A stretch of 64,000 nt of DNA, taken from Lepturacanthus savala (Eukaryota; Chordata; Actinopteri; Scombriformes; Trichiuridae). The notes under the pieces were generated by a model. That model was not told the DNA's origin, ran no database searches, and saw only the letters and a program-made list of their open reading frames with translations. Shown one piece after another: positions 11,201 through 26,200 of the stretch. How positions within the stretch are numbered: the first letter of the stretch is position 1; each line of letters starts with the position of its first letter. The DNA lies in the NCBI GenBank assembly GCA_030544235.1, contig CM060475.1:3115920-3179919 (forward strand), in the 5' to 3' direction. The translations under genes were made by a program, and so were the position numbers.

Positions 11201-14200
11201 TCAGAAGCAGCTTAATTTGTTTGACTGACGATACTGACACAGGTGTTCTAAGGGGATGATTGTTGTTCCTGCTGGTTGTGTAGCGAAAAATGTACATATA
11301 TATATAAATATATATTATTGCATGAGAAATACAATGTGTGGTGGGTGTGCATGATGAAAGACACTTGATAGTTGGTGTGGTTTTCAAATTGGTCAAAAAA
11401 ACTTGCCGCGGATGGATCGCAGGCAGATGCTATGTATTGTGATGCAGTTGCGGATGAAATAATAGGCTATCTGCACATCTCTAGTGAATGTGTGTGTGCA
11501 GGTTGGACTGTACATACTGTAGGCAGTTGAATGGTGTGTCTCACTCTGTGGGGGCGTATCAGGGGCGTACAGGAACCTCTCGTTGCACATGTTTCCTTCG
11601 CAGCAGCAGAAGAAGACGTCTGGACTCTCCTTCCTCTCCACACACTCGTTACTGCAAAGGACATTGAGTTTATTTTCATGTGGGCACACACACAAACACA
11701 CACTTCTCCATGCACTTATTGCAGAGAAGCGTGAACACAGGCTTGCAAACACATTCCCTCGTGACATGAAAGCAAAACATTAATAAAATAACTCCTACAC
11801 GCGTCGATATGCAAACAAACACAAATGCATGTATGTGAACAATCGCACACACACACTCACTCTCCTCTCTCTTTCACACTCACACAGTCATCAGATAAAA
11901 GCCAAAGGAAGTGGCAGCCGCCCTCGACTTGCTCTGAACTCTCCGGGGAGGCGAGGCGGCGCCGGCTGAGCAGAGGTACCCAAAAACTGTGCAGAATCCA
12001 CAGCGACGTTATCGCTCAGGAATCAAAAGAGAAAAAAAACAGGAGCAGAACCGGCTCAAACCGGCATCTATCTCACGCCAGGTTGATATTCTAGCAAAGA
12101 AGAAACTATAATAACGCCATCTGTTAATATCTGTTTACCGTTCAGGGTACGGACGCTTGGACGCATACATCAGACCCGATCCAGGACCTGCACAGCGATT
12201 AAACATGTAGCGCCGCATGGGACATTTAGAGGAACTGTGCTCTATAAAATAAATATACAGCTTTTGGCGAGGACTTTCACCATTATTAAATATAAAGTGC
12301 AAAAAAGCTCATTTGCTTGGGTTTACAGAGTGGAATTCATTGGCAGTTAGAGGCCTGTCCAATATGTGATTTATTTCTTTTTGTCTGCGCCCAAAGTTAT
12401 ATATTGTAGAGAAGGATCCAGTTCATGCTGAAACAAAAGTCACACATTGCTGTTTTTCTACAATGTGAACAGTTTCATGTTTTATTCTATACATACACAC
12501 TATATATTTTATACTTAAGTATAGGTAAAAGTATCTCTAGGTCACTGAAAGACAAATGTACTAAATGTACTCAGACAAACACGTTGATTGAATTTGTGAT
12601 TTTCCTTCAGATTAGTTAAAAAAACGTCATTTAGTTGTTTATGTTATGTCTCTTTGTCCATGTTGCTACTGTACATTCCACCAATAGTCAAATGCAGCAC
12701 AGCAATGAAGTGTCCCTGTAAAGCTGCTTTTGTCCTGCACTAATCTTGACACGTCCAAATATGTCCTTTCTTTTTGACTGGAGTCAATTTCTGACGTTTG
12801 CTCAAAAATGTCCACGTCAGCAGCTCTCACAGTCACCAAACTTTCCAGGTTTATTTATAAATATATTTTGAGTGGTTTGTTCATTATCAGTCACAGCATG
12901 ACAGAGGATCTTATTTTATTTTTGACTATATTGTTTTCAGATTGTTGGGAGTGATAAAAAGACAAATCCAAAATCCCCAGTGTAAAAACCTTTGAGTCTT
13001 TCTCTTGAAATATTTGGAAATTAACACGTAGTTCCTAAGATAATGTCTTATTTGCGTTTTTTAATATTTTGTGTTGACGTTTCATATATATTAGTTAGAA
13101 TTTGACACATCATTCACTCATTGAACATGTGTAAGAAAAGTTTTTGGAACTATTAGTGGGTGTGTAATAATTACCTTTAATACCTGATGTATTTAAAAAG
13201 ATTTAGATTTGATTCTTTGAGTGGTTTTTACCTGTCGTAGCAGTTGACGTCGTCTAACCAGCAGCCCTGCTTGACGACCTCCACGGTGCCGGAGACGTTC
13301 TTCCACGTGGCGAAGCAGTGCCGCCGCTTGTCTTTCTCGCCGAAGCAGGGCTCGATGCCGCTGTGGTTGGTGCGCTCCTTCTCCCAGCTTGAGTTGTAGT
13401 ACGTGCACTCCTGAGTCTCCGAGCGTCCCAGGATGGCACCTGGAGAAGAAGAGGAGGAGGCTGTTAGTTCATTTCTCTTTGACATTTCAAACAGAGAGTG
13501 TTTAGTAGAGAAAGAATCGGTGATTTGTAGACTAATCCTGGACGGAAATAACGATTAGTCTATCAAATACTTCGCCAGATAACCAACAAAAAACCCCACA
13601 AGTCATTTCTCAATCTGGGGATTTACAAGCCACCGTGGCTGGGAGTCATTTCCCTGCTTTGTCATTGTCAAAGGAGTTAATTTAGTTTTGTATCAATAAA
13701 TCGGTGGAAGGACGTTTCTTTACAGCCTCAAAGTATAAGATAGTGAAGTTGTAAAACATTTAGTAATAATAAAATGTACTTCCCAAGTGCTTTCGAGTCA
13801 ATACACTAATCAAAAATAAAAGCTTTTTACAGATGAACAATAAAAAGCAGCCAGGCATGAGACACATGAGCAAAGCAGAGAATTCAAAACCCTCTTCGCA
13901 AACACAATCGACTTCCCTCGCCGCCAAAATAAAGGCGACTCTGATTTCCTGCAGATGAACACAGGCAGCAGGTTTTGGCAAACTGATATCCAGGGAAAGG
14001 ACTGTGTGACAGCTCGTCAGTTTAGCTCCGCTGCTGCTTCCTCTCATCACCTGTCAGAGAATTAGTCCAGTTTAGACTGCTGACGAGACAGAGGAGATTC
14101 TGACTGATCGCTTGGTTTATGCTCCTTAAAAAAGACGCAACACAAGGTTTTTACTCGTCATTAATGGAATCATCCATCTCACACATCAAGTGCTCAATGC

Positions 14201-17200
14201 CTCACAATATTTCAGCTCTTTACCCGAGAAATCAGCGTATTATTGTAACAGTTTTCATCGTGGTGGTATTCTATCCATTTCCCTGTGACATTTATGCACA
14301 ATTCACATATTTAACAGTGAACTTACTCGGCCCTGTTGTGAGAATGTGACTCAACTGTTTGTGTGAAAGTCAGGTTATCATCCCCCGGAGGAGGTAACAC
14401 AGTGTGCGAGTGTTTCAAATATTTAAGAACATCCTCAAGCTGCTGATGCAAGTCAAAAGATTTTTTGCAAAATCATGCAACATGTCATGTCATGTTTTTT
14501 TCTGTTCAGTAAATGTTACTCAATGCTGGTCCAGTATGTTGAATCCACGTTGAGTATGAGAAGTTTCCTGCTGCGAGTGCGTCTGATCACAGAAGCTTCC
14601 AGAAACCAGGGCTTGGCTCACGTAATGGAGGTTAACTTTTAGGAAGATCATGTATTTTTCAATAAAATGGCTGTTTAAGTGGAAGCCCCGTGGGCGACAT
14701 TAACAGATGCAGGAGGAAGAGTGAAAGGACAGTGGGTTTGGGCTACTTCACGGCGCCCCCCCCCCTACCGCTGACGGCATTTTTCTCCCGTCAAATCCAT
14801 TTTCCCACGAACCCCCCCACCTCCCCAGAAAAAAAATATTTCACACAGCAACAGGTGCAGCTGTGATCGCTGCCAGCATGATAGAGAAGCACAAGACTAA
14901 AGCAGAGAAAGGGAGAAGAATAGAAAAGATTGGAAAAGAATGGGCCGTGTTGATGAATGAAAGCTCATGGCGCATCAAGAAAGGCACAAGTAAAAAAACA
15001 TAGAGACATAATTTGCGTGTTAGACGACAAACAGACGTAAATAAAATTACGGAGCTGCTTTCAAACGCCAGTAAACGGAGAAATGAGAATGTGCCCAAAC
15101 GTGTACATCTGCATATTAACACCACAGAGAGCACGACATCAGCAGTGGTTTCAGAATGACTTTGATGCAATCAGATCACTTTTAGAGATTTGTTTCATTG
15201 GTGTTTAGTCAAATCACAACTTGTTATCAATGATTTTGTCTGCTACTGTATCAAAACAAAAAACTAAATGTCAGAATTGAGTGACAAATGTTGATGAACA
15301 GCTGTCAAAACTATGAAATGTATGTATGTCAGGTAGAGCTGCAATAATAAGTCAATAATCAATTCAATCAAACATTCATTATAACCTAAAATACCACTGG
15401 AATGTACAACTGAACATCTTCAACACAAACTAGAAACTTATGAAAGACCAGTAGAACTTAAAGACTAAAAGAACCTGCCAACTATTACTCTAATCACCAT
15501 CTATTTTATTAATCAATTAAAGTTATTTTTAAGAAGAAAATGTCAAAATCCTCTGGTTCTGGTTTCTTTAGTCTTCTCTAATAATAAACTGATGATCTTT
15601 GGGTTCTGGACTTTTACATTTTATGTTAAATCTTCAGCTTTAGGAAACACTGATCAACATTATAAACATTTTATAAACCAAACAAGTAATGCATTAATCA
15701 TTTCATTAGTTGCAGCCCTAATGTCACGTTAAAAAATGAGATATAACGATAAGGAATCTGTCTGAAAACTGTAAAATCAGTGTTTTGTTGAGCGGATCCA
15801 TTATATGTGTTGTATATTTCTTCTTTCTATTCTTCCTGAGCAGGTGATGAATGCGTCGCCCCCTCCGCCGGCCCTCGCGGGAGCCAGAGGCGCTAATGAC
15901 GGGGAGGTACGGCGAGGTAAAGCGGAAGGTTAACTCATTAGCCGCTCCTGATGTAACAGCATTAGCTGTGCTAGGGCCGATCCCCGCGGACGTTATGTGG
16001 AGGTGCTCACCACATGTTTTTCCCATGTTACAGTGAATGCAGCAGCAGGATGAGCCGCAGTTCCTGCATCAACTTCATTACACGCGAGCAATAGCAATGA
16101 GTGCTGCTGCTGCACATAAGACAGGTGGAAACAATATTTCTGCTGCTGGAGAAAGCAACAAAATGGAGCCAGAGGCGACGACTGATAATCTGGATTTATT
16201 TAGATTTGAGATTGTTTCTCAGACTCGTAGGAGACTTTAAGTGTCAGGAACAGGATTTATGCAGGAATCCTGAAGTTAATTAAGAGCTTCTCAAAATATT
16301 TTAAGACCTTTCGAGTCACCGCTTCAAGCAGTAATCAGCAACACATCTTTAACCTTTAATGGAAAAATCATTGAAAAAAGGGTCAATAGTGAGATCATGA
16401 TGATTAAGACAATATTAGTTAACTTTGGAAACATCATGTATTTAAAGATTTTTGTTTTACTTTGTCTTTTTAACAGTGGCTTTCCTTTAAATAGCATCAT
16501 CTTAAACCTCTAAAACCAGAACCCTTTAAGCTTCCTCAAAAACTCTCCAGAAACTAAGCTGATGAGTAATTAACAATTATTCATCAACTTTAGAAACATC
16601 ATGTATTTAACAATTTTTTGTTTACTTGGTCTTTTTAACAGTGGACTTCCTTGAAATATAATTAACAACAAATAAATATAAACCAAGATTCTCTTAGCAT
16701 CATCCTAAACCTAGAAAACCTTCTCCAGGACCCCTAAACCATCCAAAAACATGGAAAACCAATTACTCAAACATCATATATTTGACTTGTTTTTCTTTAC
16801 TTTGTCTTTATCTACCATTCTCTTAAACCTTTAACACCTACTCCAGGACCCCTTCAACTTCTTTAAAACCTCTAAAACTGTCTCTAGATCTTAAGAGCAA
16901 ATTAAATCAAAGTTAGTATTAATTTATATCTTAGCTCACAGCATGTCACACTCTTTGGATAATACTTTTTAAGGTCAAGTTGACGCCCTGGAGAAGCTTT
17001 GCTTCACCTTAGAATATGAGAAGAGCCGGTTTCACATTCACCATCTGAGCTCCACTAAATCAAAGGAAAACACCCAAACAAAAATGAGAAATATATATAC
17101 GAAACTTCACCTTACGCAAATTGAAAGTAAATCTGAAAAACACAACCAAAAGTCCAAGTTGCCTTTGTTCCTCAGCCAAGGCGAGCTGCAACACCTCAAC

Positions 17201-20200
17201 AGCTCTATTGATAACGCCTCCATTCAGGTATTATGCTGTATGAGAAAGAGCCGCGAGCCCATGTGAACTGCAAATACAGCGGCGCGTTGTAAATACGGCC
17301 GTTAAGAGCTCAAATCAATCACCTCTCTGAAATGAGGCGACAGCGAGGTGCCACGTCGCCTATAGCGGCGGCGTGTACCAAAGGTGGGCAAAGGGAGCTG
17401 CCCGGCTGTATGGCGGATGTGAATGATATAAAGCAGAGAAATCAATCTTCTTCTGCTGCCCGAGCCCCAGCTCAGAGTTCACTAAAGCGGATAATGTCAG
17501 TGAGTGCAGCGCCTACACGAGTGACTGTGCAGGGACACACAGTGCAGTGTAACGGCAGAAATGAGTCCATGCGCCCTCAAACACAGCCGTGATTTCTCTC
17601 CACAAACAAGACGTGTTTGAGGTTTCTCGTCGTGTGAGGAAATGTTTCTCCTCCATCAGTTATTAATGACATGTGACCATACCAAACAAGGATGGAGCGT
17701 TTCTTATCTTCCTGAAAATAACCAAGTAACACTTGATGAAACAGTTTTTTTTTCTCGTTAATGGCTGCTGATCAGTCTGTTGAACCTCTCAAACAGGTGT
17801 AATTGGTTGACAGTTAAAGTGGTGCTTAACCCGTTGAATCCCTCTCAGGCTTAATTCTGACACAACAATGGCGCTGCATGGGAGAAAAGAGAATCATTTC
17901 ATTGCATGGAAAAGGACAAATGCACAAGAGGATTAACGAATGTGATACAGAAATAAAAAAAAAAGATGGAAGGAAACGCCAGGTCTTCTGTGACACGGAA
18001 AAGGTGGAACAAAGAGGTGGAACGCAGGTTGTTGTTGTTGTGGATCATGAATTCTGAAGATTAATTGCAAAAAATTGCAAAATTGCTCTTCCCCATACAT
18101 ACACCGGGGTTGTCGGGTACTTTTTCATCATCACAATGACCCTAAACATTCCTCCAAGGCCATGGGTTTGTGTACTCATTTATGCTATGTACCACACAAA
18201 GGGCTTCCCATCCACATGCACAAATCCAAGGCAATAAAGAGAGAAGCCTCTTTGTCTCCCAGATATTTCACGTGTGGCAATGTTGAACATGAGTGGCACA
18301 GGAGAGAAAGATGGGAGGAAGGTTGGGGCGGCGGCAGTGAGTTTTCTCAGAAATTATGCTCGTTATATATGTTTAATTAAAAAGGAAAATGTCACAGAGT
18401 GTCTCGATAAAATAAATGAATACCAGATAAACAAAAGAGGTAAAAGAAAAGCAAAGAAAGACGGAGGGGAGACAAATGTCTGGTCTGGTTAATTGATAAT
18501 AATGGCTGATTGTGAGACTGTGCGGGGAAGGTTGTGTCATGCTGTGTTAGACGGCAAATAAGAACATTAACAAACATATGGAGTTCACTGCACGCAGACC
18601 TGCAGCACTGTGAGGCCACGCCAACAATAAACTCAATAGATTCTTTTATGATGTTTAATTTATGGTCCCCCCTCAAAAAAAAGAGGAAAAAAAGAAAAGC
18701 TTTGTCTGTCCGTGGCTTCGTCTGGGTGAATATTTGCTCTCAAGTTCAATCAGTCAAATCACCGCAGCACCTTACGGACGGCGCGTTGTTTTTTGGGGTT
18801 TTTTTTTCACCCGACACAAGACGCTGTCGTCTCCCAGATGAGAAATGACCACATTGAGTTTTACAGAGGCTCCTTTCTCTCCTCCAGTCATACAAGAGAT
18901 TCATCAAGGTTAACCGCGACCTACTTTAGTTACGGACATTTCAGCAAACGTCTAAACACCCGACCCACTTCTCGATCCACTGGGGCTTCTTTAGAAAAAC
19001 TGCTTCCCACCCCCAAAACACCCCCCACCCCTCACCGGCTGCCTCTGAAAATTCACTAAATTTGTACATTTAGGGGCATTTAGCTGATGCTCTTATCCAC
19101 AGTGATTAAAGCTCTCAGCTCCTATAGCGCCGAACAAAAGAAATAAACTGTAAGATGATCAGTTAAGGCTATCAGACAGGATTTTAAAGAACAATTAGAC
19201 TAAGGAGAGGGGATACGATTCATCAGAGAGAGTGTAATATGAAGATGGAGAAGATGGTGAACTTGGAAGAGATGCTGCGACTGGAGGAGATTACTGATTA
19301 TCTGCAGCCGGCTCTGAAAATTAAATCTTGTGTCTGGCCGGGCCGAGGGGTCACGTAAGTAGAGGTGGAGGCGATGCAGAGGAGGAACCTGAATGCGGAG
19401 GTCCTGATGCCGAGAGCAGGGAGAAAAGCAGAGGATGATGCTTTGCTCTATTGAGAGCAGGATGCTGCTGTAATAGAACCTGAAGGCTGACAAACAGCCA
19501 ACTTGCTGCTGCTGGCCTCAAGTTCACCAGACGCTTAAAAAGAAAAAAGAAAACATCTTCAGGCCTGTGATGTGCTGAAAGCAAAATCCCTGCAACACCA
19601 CACAAAAAACTAAATCTCACAGAGGAAAGACCATACACAAAATGAACTAATACTATTTTTCTACTTTTCCTTCTTATTCTTTGTTAATCCCAAAATGCAA
19701 ACACCAGGCTTGAGTAGATCTGTAACACTGATATACTATATTTTGTGTTTCTCTTGTCATGATCTAACTATTAAAATGCTGCAATAAAACAACATGAAAA
19801 ATCATCAGATACCTAGAGACTCGTAGGAGCATACACCGATACAACTGCTGATAAAAACTGCTGATAAGAATTTAATTATTTTATGGACATTTGAGGATTG
19901 AAGTTTATGGTTTTGCTTTGCTGTGTGATAATTAAAAAACTCTGCAGTTGGAAGTAATGACAGATGTTTATATTTCACCAAAAGGAAAAGAAGAAAAGAA
20001 TGGAAAATGTTCTGTTTTAAACAATCTTCTTGATCATTTGAGTATAGATTTCTGAGATTACAGGGTGCGCCTGAATGCACCGTGTAGTTTCACAGACTTG
20101 TTGCTTAAAGTGAAGCAGAAGAGGGAAATAAAATGGTATATTTTTAACAGAAGGGTATTATGATACCTTTCTTGTACCAGTATTCTGTGACTCTAAAGAG

Positions 20201-23200
20201 TTTAAGCGTTTCCTTTAAGGAGTCAAGTAATAGCAGAAATGACCTGCAACCTCTCACCCGCCCACTTTGATGTTTAACACGAGCCAGACTTCCAACGAGG
20301 AAACTAAAAATCACAAGGGAGAGCCGTCGCAGATCCTGTGTCCTGGCACACATGTTTTTATTAGCAACAAGGTAGAAAGCGATGCAGCAGAGATGGTTCT
20401 GGTCTGATCTGCGGCCAGGACCAGGGAGGTGCATGCTGGGTGGGAAATGACCACCAACCACCTGCCAAATGTTGGAGAAATTTCGACTAAGCCGCTTTTG
20501 GCAGGAGGCCAGCCGAACGCTCGGAGGGTTTTTGTTCCTCTGCTCCAAAGCCCAAACTGGCTGGTGAATCAGATAAAGTATCTGATTAATTTAAGAGTCC
20601 TTTCTCACAGCAGCGCTAACTGTAAGCAAAGGAAAAACCTGCGTTGGCTTTTTCTTTCTGTCACATGGGATCTAACGCCTTCACTGACGGGTGATTTCAG
20701 GGTCGAAACACTTCACTTGGCTGAGAAAAAAAAGCTTGTAGAAATTAAAAAAAGGGAGAACAACATTACAGGTGAGTGCATTATTGGCCAATAATGTGAC
20801 ATTTCAGGCTCAGGAACAGCCCATCAGGCCCGATTTGCCTGACAACTGCTGAGGAGTACAGGAACTAATATCCAATTTCCTCTGTGTGGCTGGTCACAGA
20901 GGCAGGCTGTGCTGTGCTCTGTAGCCTCATAATGAAGTGGCATTTTGGCGGGCTGGGCCTGCACTCGGCACTGCGTGCACCGAAGTAGGTAAACAACTCA
21001 TTCATCAAGGCTTTTTTTGTGTGCCTGCCAGCAACGGGGATTGTTCGTTATGATGGAATTTGTTCTAAGGATCAACTTATCATCTGCATCCGGGGCAGAG
21101 ATGGAGTAGATTTGCGGTGTGATGTATGGGTTGTTCAGGGCGCTGTTTTTTTTTGTGCAGGAATATGTGCGGCCGGCGTTAAAAAAACAAACGTGAGTGA
21201 TGATTTTTGAATAGTGTGGGATAAAGAAGTTTAGGCTGAGGGCAGAGGTCAAAGCGCTGTCTGCAGAGCCTCCTAGCTCGACCGCTTTGCTTGTTGTTGC
21301 TGCTGATGCAATTTGACTCTCCTCCCCCACATTACTGACTCAAGAACACAACCAAATACAGCTTTTGCATGTGTGAATAGCTGCAAACATTTAGGATAAA
21401 AAGTCTTGATCTTAGTAGTAACAACTCTGAGTACAAACACACTCTGATAACTTCTAAATTCTACAGAAATCCTGCAACTTTTCTGCACCACTTCTCTCAA
21501 CTATAAGGTGGTAGAACAGCTGAAGAAGAGGTAAAATCATCTAAGTCTATATCTATATGGGTATATTCTACTAAAAAGGTCCAATAAAGCTGCACAAAAC
21601 AACAGTGTCCATGTTTACTTCGAAAGGAATAATCCAATTGGCTGATTATTCAAGATAAGACTTCTTTGATATTCTGTTCATGTCCCTATTTACATGTCAC
21701 AGATAATTTGAGTCATCACTTGCAGAATTTTACAGCAACAAAACCCGAAACCTTACCCATTATACAGTATTACAGACTCACTATAATCAGCAGTCACATG
21801 CAATTTATACAATGGTATCTAATTGTCAGAGTTGCATTACCATTATTTTTCAAATGTCTCTACTTCGAAATGCTTTTTATTGTCAGTGTAGCAACACTTT
21901 ACTATTTTTAAACTTTCTGACATGAAAGGCCTAATATTAATGTGATAGCCCATTATGCTTTGTGCTCCCATATATAATAATAACGTTAACGCGTGATTTA
22001 TAAAGCGGTTCATACTTCTCAAAAAAAAGGACATGTCACAAAAGCGATACTGAAAATGTCAGAAAACCTTCGTACAAAGGGGATGTTGGAATAGCCGGTG
22101 GACCCTTCGTTTGGCATGATTTCATTTTCAAAAACTGGAGAATTAAAATGCAAAGTGTAAACTGTGTTTGAGTTGAGGTTATCAAGTTTTCCAGGTGATC
22201 AACAGGTGGATGCACAGACATTTAGAATCTCAGCATGAGAACTAACCTGAAGAAAACGCTTTGAAAGGTTCAATGCACACAACAATGTGTAATACTAGAA
22301 TATGAAATATCAGTTTCTGATTTAAAAACGTATATTTGAATGATAGATAAGGCCTATAATTTCCCAGGATTCATGGGAAATGGGTCGTCTTACCCCAGGA
22401 TGTGATAAACATGAAACCCTAGTCACAGTGCAATGAAGACGCTTACATGTCTACAATAATCTGAATAAGACTGAAATTTTCCATGTTTAATCCGATTATG
22501 GTTTACTCCGCCTACGACCTTAAAGATAATTGAAAAAGGCTGTTTTCATGGGAGTGTTTTCAGTATTGTCTTAATCAGGTTACAATACAATTATTTCTCT
22601 CCATGTAAATGTGACGATTTTCACAATTTGTATTAATCAATATTGTCCTGGAAGATTGTGTTTAAAAAAAAAAAAAAAAGCTAGAAATCACAAATAAATC
22701 TGACCTCTCTTTTTCCACCAGTGTAATCAATCTGTTCTTCCCTGACTGGAAATCGTGGGCGCTGCTGGTTAGAAATGCAGCCCACCACTTGCCTTAAGGG
22801 CAGCTCCTGGCCAGCTTGGATAAAGATTTTTACACCATTTATAGCTGGTTGAGTATCACAGGCGTCAGGCTCCAGACACTGCACAGGAGACCACCTGCCC
22901 CACGGCGAGGTTACCACCTGAGTGAATATCAGGCTTTATTGTAGATCCCTGCAGTACAAAGTCTGATATGCAGATAGCCTCAGCACTTAATCAGTATTTC
23001 TGTGATGAGATGGAACTTTATCGTCCTCAAGTATCTGATGGTTGTAAATCATGAAAAAAATAGATTATAGGAGGGATGCAGAGAAAAAGATAAGAGCACA
23101 GATGAGACAAATGAGCTCTGTTCTTTAGATTAAATTTACTTTAGAGGAAAAAGTGGCACATTTATATAATCACTTTATTCCATATTTTCTCCAGCAGCAG

Positions 23201-26200
23201 CAGCAGTGGCGGCGGTGGCGGCAGCAGCGGTAACCTTGTTGCTGTGGCTGCTGAATGAATACATAGTGCAGAAGAGTCTGGTCTGTGCATAGACGCTCAC
23301 AGCCAGCCACGTCTTACAGTGGACAGTAATGTTTTAGGGCGGCGAGGGTCTTAGCCGGAGTGCTACATTAACGCTCAATCAGACGGTGCCGTGACATGGC
23401 GGGGGTGGTCAGGTTGGCCTCGGGTGAGCCGGTCACAAAGACAGCACTCTTTCCATGGCCGGGAGGAGGGGGACGTAGCGAGGGAGGGGGGGGTGGGAGT
23501 GCATTAAAAAACCACCGCACTCAGCAACTGAATCCAATCCCTTTAATCCTCGCTGGTATGCGAGAGCAACAAACGCCCACTCGGTCTCCCCGCCTCAATT
23601 AGCGTTGATGGGGCCCGGGTTTTGCCGGACAGGTCAGGAAAGCGACTCTCTCTCTCTTTTTCCCCCCGCCGCCGCGGACCGGCTCCACCGTTTGCACAGG
23701 GATCACATACCAGCGTAACCCTGTGTGCCTCGTGCGTAATGGGCTGCAGTCGGCCCACTGCTGCATACCGTACATTCTTTACAGGACGAGCAATTTAAAA
23801 GGTCTCGTTATCTCTCGCAGGGTACTGTAGAAGGATCTGCAACCCCCACCCCCCCAACACACACTCTCACTCTCTCTCACACCCCTTTCGAGCTCAAATT
23901 GTTTGGATTTATTTGAAGGGCGTGTTAAGTGCCACTTGGGCTTTAAAGCTGAACTGTGTATGTATTGAATTTGTAGTGATATTGCAATATCAGAGAGCCT
24001 GCAGTAAGATGGTCATTTCAATTCATTTTTACAAAACAAGCAATCAATGAGTGAGGGATGGAGAGGGAGGGAGGCACAGAGAGATGGAGCCATATATATA
24101 TATATATATATATATGAGAGCAGATTGGTCCTTTGTGAGTCCACTTCAGTGAGAGATTTCCCATAATCCACTGCTGTAAAGCCTCTGATACCACAAATAA
24201 AAAGCAAACGCGATTCAATACAACGCCGTGTCCCATCTCCTGCCGTTTTGCTCGCGCTTGGAGTGTAAAAAAAAGATGAGAGGACGCGTTGAAGTGCTGC
24301 ACAGGAACACGCTCTGTGTTCAAGGTTGGAACTTGTGTGGAACGAATGCGCCGCCCCCAATCTGAGTCATCTTGCGTGTTTTCTCTCTCCAAGACGCGGA
24401 GTTAAATTGCGTCCACTGTTTGCACTCGCCCGCTTTGCATTTACACAGAGACGACCCCCTCAACCCCCTGTCGCTCTGTCCAATGACCTCGCTGACTCCT
24501 GGCTCATCTTTATATTTAGTGTAAACTAATGACACATACTGGTCACAAGGCCCCTCGCAGCCAAAATAAAACACCAACACGTGTGTATTTTTAATTGAGA
24601 TTATGTTACAGGTGCAGTAAGTGGAAGAATTTGGCTTCGCTGACGCAGAGTAGCCACAATATAGCTGCAGGGTTCCCAGGTTTGTTTATTAATACCAATG
24701 ACCAGGCGTGCAGAGGTTTGTGTTTTTGGTTCAGAACATTTGGCAAAGGATGTTTGTTTGTGTACGCAACATAACTGTTCAATTACTGTCAATACAGTTT
24801 AGTTTAATAAACCACTTTAATTCTAGCATTTGAGCTCCAGTGTTCATTTTATCGGTTAAGACTCCAACTAACAACTCGTCAACATCATTTTATCCCATCA
24901 ATAGGCTAGCCTGGCTAACACCATCTGTTCATTTGTTCATATTGGAGGCATAGTTTATGAAAGCCCAGAGTGTTTGAGTGCTATGAATGTCAAATGTGTC
25001 TGTACATAGCTTATAGCCAATCATATCAAACATAGCTGATGACATACTCGATACCCAATGATGATGAAATAGTTCTAGTGGTAAAAATTACTAATTTTTT
25101 AAAAATAAACTTGTGGTGCGCCCTCCCTCACTAAGGGGAAAATTGGGTCCTTGGTGTCCATACTGAATTGTAGATTGAAGTGAATTTGCATGCAAGGAAA
25201 GATGGGTATACCCAGGCTATTAATAACCTGTAAACAGTAACCTGCGAAATGTTATTCCCTGTTCTTTACTTTTGGGATTTTGTTCTTTGGAACAGAGAAG
25301 TTGTTCAAAAATCTGTCATTTTCTATTTAAACAACTCAGAACCCATGAGAAGATGGCAGAAGCAGAGACGTATTATATATCTACGAGTGTGCTACAACTA
25401 AGTGGTTTACTGCCAAAGCATGAAACCAGTGTTTTTACAAGGATGTTTAATTTATTCTTAGCCGTTTACATGAAATTGTATTTAGTTAAAGAGGCGTACT
25501 TCCACAGAAGATGGCTACCACGTCCATGCATTGCTCCAATGGACGGCAGTGGCAAAGGTGGCGTTTATATCTATGTAGCACACTCATGGAGGTTTACTTG
25601 CCGATTTATCAGGTTTCCATGGTTACCCAGGCTCATGTAGTGTCACTGCTGTCAACACTATTAACATATGCACCGTTATCTGTGTATTTAACCAATACTG
25701 AGTCAGCTTTTCGCTCAGGAAACAGAAGGTTGTTTTTCCTTTTCCACCGCAGCACAACTCTTTCAGTAAAAGATGTCAACATTTTTCAAAAATAAAAAAC
25801 ACAAAATGTTCTTTTCTTCTTTTCTTTTCTATGTGCCCTGCTGCATTGACAACACACCCGACCAGGACCCCAAAAACAAAGGTACATGTTGGACCATTTG
25901 CTCCCTGTTACACCACCACTACGACAATGACTCAGTGATTACCAGGCAGCGCTGCTGAGATTTCAAAACACTGCTTTCCCGTTAATACTGCTGCATGGGA
26001 AGAAAAATTTGTCAAGCTTTCAGAGTTTCATGACTGAACAAATCCCTCCTCTGGCTCACTGGCATTTCCGAAAAAATACAATTGAAGCAGGAGTGTCAAA
26101 ACATAATTCAGCTACAAAATCCTTATATATTATTTTTCCAGTCTTCTGTGCACATTCATGTTGGATGAGATTTTTCTACCTGTATTTGTTGATTAAAAGG

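Noticed and set aside
16421..16890. A CRISPR-like or other spaced repeat array
   Set aside because: Units are long, diverged and contiguous, there are no short identical repeats with unique spacers, and the context is a vertebrate intron.
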